A stretch of 33,285 nucleotides of DNA, from contig CAMCWB010000042.1 of assembly GCA_945882315.1 (NCBI GenBank), positions 1-33,285 on the forward strand, given 5' to 3'. Both the position numbers and the translations under genes were made by a program. Shown here piece by piece: positions 33,241 to 33,285 of the stretch. The notes below the pieces were generated by a model. That model did no database searches. It saw only the letters and a program-made list of their open reading frames with translations, and had not been told where the DNA came from. Numbering within the stretch: position 1 is the first letter of the stretch; every line of letters starts with the position of its first letter. Source of the DNA: Bauldia litoralis. GTDB lineage: Bacteria; Pseudomonadota; Alphaproteobacteria; Rhizobiales; Kaistiaceae.

Positions 33241-33285
33241 ATGATCGACGGGGACGGCATCAGACTGCGCTGGGAAACGCTGGGC
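33241..33285 (+). CDS. Start of an unidentified ORF (cut by window end)
   Basis: An ATG at 33241 opens a reading frame to the window end, MIDGDGIRLRWETLG. From memory this recalls the N-terminus of ISAzo13-type transposases (MID...IR.RW..L), but 15 codons are far too few to decide. No convincing ribosome binding site precedes it. Confidence 0.22.
   Translation, partial: MIDGDGIRLRWETLG

Overview
The window looks like chromosomal DNA of a high-GC (roughly 64%) alphaproteobacterium, most likely of the order Hyphomicrobiales (Rhizobiales). The main reasons are the GroEL with a Gly/Met-rich tail followed by a DUF1488 gene, the ku and ligD genes close together, the Crp/class III cyclase neighbourhood, and the short extragenic palindromes of a rhizobial style. 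The order-level assignment is inference from the sequence style, not a database match.

Layout. 1-2253 (+): end of groES, groEL, a hairpin and a DUF1488 gene. 2286-3317 (-): EamA/DMT transporter and a 56-residue membrane protein. 3444-9816 (-): a signalling and small-molecule region with a 75-residue protein coupled to a frameshifted histidine decarboxylase, a Crp/Fnr regulator, a class III nucleotide cyclase with TolB-like and TPR regions, and two adenylate-forming ligase-like genes, the second split by an in-frame TAA. 9947-14180 (-): 3-hydroxyisobutyryl-CoA hydrolase, a small ORF, a luciferase-like flavin oxidoreductase, a peptide-type ABC binding protein and the tail of an ABC ATPase. 14183-19332: an end-joining locus with ligD (3'-truncated), an alpha/beta hydrolase, a BRCT-like/TPR protein and ku. 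19509-22579 (+): a Baeyer-Villiger monooxygenase translationally coupled to an amidase. 22620-23895: SemiSWEET, YdcF-like and a tiny ORF. 23892-27751 (-): a cell-surface glycan locus with a Stealth phosphotransferase, a PP-loop asparagine-synthase-like protein, a glycosyltransferase and a 58-residue protein. 27916-32990 (-): a spermidine/putrescine-type ABC transporter with a cysteine hydrolase, broken between ATPase and permease by an array of extragenic palindromes that holds a 111-bp MITE. The window ends in the first codons of a plus-strand ORF.

Most interesting points. (1) ku is followed after only 7 bases by a BRCT-like + TPR gene, a candidate accessory factor of bacterial non-homologous end joining. 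(2) ligD stops inside its polymerase domain, before the third catalytic aspartate, exactly where an AT-rich remnant of an ABC ATPase begins, so the locus is a rearrangement scar. (3) The Stealth/asparagine-synthase-like/glycosyltransferase/58-aa operon looks like an uncharacterised glycan-modification system. (4) Two genes within 6 kb carry single-base lesions (TAA in a ligase, -1 frameshift in hdc), which are either recent decay or sequence errors.

No rRNA, tRNA, CRISPR array, prophage or complete insertion sequence was recognised.
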